From NCBI GenBank assembly GCA_964578485.1, contig CAZODA010000089.1, positions 1 through 6,265 on the forward strand: a stretch of 6,265 bases of DNA. Direction: 5' to 3'. Origin of the DNA: CAZODA01 sp964578485 (GTDB lineage: Bacteria; Bacteroidota; Bacteroidia; Bacteroidales; Marinilabiliaceae). Within the stretch, counting starts at the first letter, position 1, and the number at the start of each line of letters is the position of its first letter. The notes under the pieces are model-generated. The model was given only the letters and a program-made list of their open reading frames with translations, ran no database searches and had not been told where the DNA came from. The translations under genes and the position numbers were made by a program. Shown here in pieces: positions 5,010 through 6,265 of this stretch.

Positions 5010-5031
5010 CGAAGCGAAATCCCGACAAACG
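5007..5031. repeat. Direct repeat, left copy (gagcgaagcgaaatcccgac)
   Basis: gagcgaagcgaaatcccgac followed by aaacg recurs at 5165-5190 as gagcgtagcgaaatcccgac followed by taaacg: one substitution and one inserted base. In this copy the 3' half is the left arm of the strong hairpin at 5019-5052. Confidence 0.8.
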
Positions 5032-5052
5032 CCGGTAGGCGTTTGACGGGAT
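5019..5052. repeat. Strong hairpin, 15 paired positions with one mismatch
   Basis: atcccgacaaacgcc (5019-5033) pairs with ggcgtttgacgggat (5038-5052) around the loop ggta; the only mismatch is A5025 opposite A5046. It is GC-rich for this window. No T-run follows, so it is probably a repeat element and not a terminator. Confidence 0.75.
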
Positions 5053-5087
5053 GGGGTCAGACTTCAGGAAATGAAAAATGAAAAACT

Positions 5088-5110
5088 CTCCTCCTTTTTT
5101 CAAGGAGGAG
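5088..5110. repeat. Hairpin, 9-bp perfect stem
   Basis: ctcctcctt (5088-5096) pairs with aaggaggag (5102-5110) around ttttc. On the + strand no T-run follows. Read on the minus strand the stem is followed by agtttttcattttt, which would fit a weak intrinsic terminator, but no minus-strand gene is present to use it. Confidence 0.65.
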
Positions 5111-5113
5111 CGC

Positions 5114-5160
5114 GCCAAGCACAATTTGAAATTATGTTTTTGGTTGAAAAAATGCTTGGC
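5114..5160. repeat. Inverted repeat gccaagca / tgcttggc
   Basis: gccaagca (5114-5121) and tgcttggc (5153-5160) are perfect reverse complements separated by 31 AT-rich bases. It lies inside the segment bounded by the direct repeats at 5007-5031 and 5165-5190 and may be part of one small composite element. Confidence 0.55.
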
Positions 5161-5164
5161 AGTG

Positions 5165-5190
5165 GAGCGTAGCGAAATCCCGACTAAACG
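5165..5190. repeat. Direct repeat, right copy (gagcgtagcgaaatcccgac)
   Basis: This matches 5007-5031 with one substitution and one inserted base. Unlike the left copy it is not followed by a full inverted arm; only a short gacta...tagtc stem (5182-5198) is seen, so it may be a truncated or diverged relative of the left hairpin. Confidence 0.75.
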
Positions 5191-5224
5191 ACGTAGTCTT
5201 AAACTTCCTCAACATTTTAACCCA

Positions 5225-5280
5225 TCATTCATAACTCATAATTTATAACTAATTTACTGTTTACTGATCATTGTTTACTG
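5225..5280. repeat. Degenerate ataact and tttactg repeats
   Basis: cattcataactcataatttataact is a run of near repeats of cataact, followed by three copies of tttactg at 5253-5259, 5260-5266 and 5274-5280. It is AT-rich, low complexity and non-coding. Confidence 0.55.
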
Positions 5281-5307
5281 TATTTTTAAAAACAAATTTT
5301 GAAATAT

Positions 5308-5335
5308 TATATAATTTGTAGCTACAAATTATATA
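5308..5335. promoter_or_regulatory. Perfect 28-bp AT-rich palindrome, candidate operator
   Basis: tatataatttgtag (5308-5321) is followed by its exact reverse complement ctacaaattatata (5322-5335). The core tttgtagctacaaa has the form of a dimeric helix-turn-helix repressor site, and it lies about 147 bp upstream of the start codon at 5483 with no other gene between. An alternative is a member of a dispersed palindrome family with no role in regulation. No clear TAnnTTTG promoter is seen around it; tataatttg within the palindrome has one extra base. Confidence 0.5.
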
Positions 5336-5361
5336 TATTTATAACGAAAAAAATATCAAAA

Positions 5362-5391
5362 GGCAGACGATATAAACACGCAACAACTGCC
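5362..5391. repeat. Short inverted repeat in the leader of the last gene
   Basis: ggcag (5362-5366) pairs with ctgcc (5387-5391) around 20 bases containing gatataaacacgcaacaa. It is a weak stem, noted because it is locally GC-richer than its surroundings and sits between the palindrome at 5308-5335 and the gene at 5483. Confidence 0.3.
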
Positions 5392-5482
5392 GGATGACTT
5401 AAAACTTTTTTAGGAGTATTTAAATTTTTACAATGAATACATCAAGTCCAAATTAACTTATGTGAAACTCTAATCTAAAATC

Positions 5483-6250
5483 ATGAAAAAAGCTCTTCTT
5501 ATCATTTTTTTAATTATCCCCTTTGTATCTTTTTCACAAGACATAATAACTTTAAAAAACGGAAAGCAGATAGACTGTAAAATCACAAAAATTGATAGTA
5601 CTATCATTTTTTATGATTTTTATAAAGGGGACCGAAGTTTATCAAGCTATGTGGATAAAAAGGATATTCATAGTTATAGAATTTTTGAAACTACTGACCT
5701 ACAAGAAAACTTACCTAACAATCAGTTTTCCTCCGATAACACAGTAATAATTGACACTACAAAATATCAAGAACATGAAAGTGAGTGGATTAACTTAATA
5801 ACTTATTCGCGAACATATGGATTTAATGCAGCAGGATGGTTGCTACAATATTATGGCTTCAATCAAAGTAATATTTCAGAATGGTCCTTTCCCATAATTT
5901 TTTCAATAGAACGTTTTCAAATTAATGAAGATTACTTTTCTCAATTTGATTATTATTCAGCTGAAATGAATTATTTTAATCTTGGTCTTTGTCCTTTTTA
6001 CCATTATGATGAAATCGTTTATTTTAGCTTGGGGGTTAATTTAATATTCGGTAACGAAAAACTTGTTGATTGGTCCGGACATGAAATTAGAAAAAACTTT
6101 GTGGGATTATCTCCAACTCAGGGTGTTTATTTTATTTCTAAATCAAAATCCGGAATTGTTTTTGGAATAAGTCTTTATGAAAAAATATTAAGCTCCAAGG
6201 TTTATAAAGAAGATATTGGACTTAAATTCGATTTTGGTATTAAATTTTAA
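5483..6250 (+). CDS. Exported protein of unknown function, possibly outer-membrane associated
   Basis: A 255-residue protein I do not recognise as a named family. Residues 1-18 are a signal peptide (MKKALLIIFLIIPFVSFS, cleavage before QD). Residues 19-70 (DIITLKNGKQIDCKITKIDSTIIFYDF...KKDIHSYRIF) match a motif common at the mature N-terminus of Bacteroidota exported proteins, probably a small beta-barrel or SH3-like module. Residues 70-105 look like a polar linker. Residues 105-255 alternate aromatic and polar residues (YYSAEMNYFNLGLCPFY, EIVYFSLGVNLIFG, KSGIVFGISLYEKIL) and end in DIGLKFDFGIKF with a terminal Phe, as in outer-membrane beta-barrel proteins; the fold is inferred. ATG 5483 directly precedes the signal peptide and follows an AT-rich leader without a strong ribosome-binding site. 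The gene is alone and appears more AT-rich than the duplicated pair. No functional link to that pair is visible. Confidence 0.75.
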   Translation: MKKALLIIFLIIPFVSFSQDIITLKNGKQIDCKITKIDSTIIFYDFYKGDRSLSSYVDKKDIHSYRIFETTDLQENLPNNQFSSDNTVIIDTTKYQEHESEWINLITYSRTYGFNAAGWLLQYYGFNQSNISEWSFPIIFSIERFQINEDYFSQFDYYSAEMNYFNLGLCPFYHYDEIVYFSLGVNLIFGNEKLVDWSGHEIRKNFVGLSPTQGVYFISKSKSGIVFGISLYEKILSSKVYKEDIGLKFDFGIKF

Positions 6251-6265
6251 ATATTTATAACTCAA

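Larger units (their letters stand above)
4837..5482. other. Non-coding region rich in palindromes and dispersed repeats
   Basis: No credible gene is seen in these 646 bases. In order they hold a perfect 28-bp palindrome (4878-4905), a second copy of the ctttgcg-type repeat (4918-4973), degenerate tttgag repeats (4977-5009), a pair of direct repeats (5007-5031, 5165-5190) enclosing hairpins at 5019-5052 and 5088-5110 and an inverted repeat at 5114-5160, degenerate ataact/tttactg repeats (5225-5280), a second perfect 28-bp palindrome (5308-5335), and about 145 bases of AT-rich leader before the last gene. Translation of the minus strand here only reads through the repeats. Confidence 0.7.

Noticed and set aside
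4861..5124. Minus-strand open frame of 87 codons
   Set aside because: It runs through the 28-bp palindrome, the ctttgcg repeat and two hairpins, so its codons come from non-coding repeats, and no protein features are seen.
5341..5400. Integron attC-like site (inverted words around ataacg and caacaactgcc)
   Set aside because: The core-site layout with paired simple sites is not present, and no integrase or other cassettes are seen.
5433..5456. Seven-codon leader peptide upstream of the last gene (ATG at 5433 to TAA)
   Set aside because: It is too short to judge, shows no attenuation-like codon run, and such tiny frames are expected by chance in AT-rich sequence.

Overview
The window reads as a chromosomal piece of an uncultured or poorly characterised member of the Bacteroidota (Bacteroidetes). 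The evidence is an AT-rich sequence, secreted proteins with a C-terminal type IX secretion (T9SS) type A sorting domain, proteins ending in a FISUMP domain (Fib_succ_major, TIGR02145/PF09603), A-rich leaders without strong Shine-Dalgarno sites, and long intergenic stretches full of small hairpin repeats. No tRNA, rRNA, CRISPR array, transposase, integrase or reverse transcriptase is visible.

Layout: positions 1-471 are non-coding and made almost entirely of short repeats and hairpins, starting with an octamer tandem repeat cut by the window edge. Positions 471-4836 hold a head-to-tail tandem duplication of a unit of about 2.18 kb. Each unit carries its own upstream region, a small secreted protein with a T9SS sorting domain (652-1140; 2833-3321) and, 12 nt downstream, a secreted protein of about 490 residues (1153-2622; 3334-4806). 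Positions 4837-5482 are again non-coding, with two perfect 28-bp palindromes and several further hairpins and dispersed repeats. The last gene (5483-6250) encodes an unrecognised exported protein with a possible outer-membrane beta-barrel-like C-terminus.

The most interesting part is the duplicated pair. The larger protein is a mosaic: signal peptide, a conserved N-terminal beta-rich domain, 14-residue repeats and motifs (DYNDL, GYLTSE, DAANKAY) of the kind found in phage tail fibres and other trimeric fibrous proteins, a short coiled coil, and a FISUMP domain at the C-terminal tip. The two copies are very similar in export signal, N-domain and stalk, but differ sharply in discrete loops of the tip, with near-identical sequence on both sides of the variable blocks. 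I infer a surface-displayed stalk-and-tip adhesin or ligand-binding protein whose tip is diversifying between tandem paralogues, co-expressed with a small T9SS-sorted partner. The larger protein has no T9SS sorting domain of its own, so the partner may help anchor or display it. Function, partnership and ligand are inferences.
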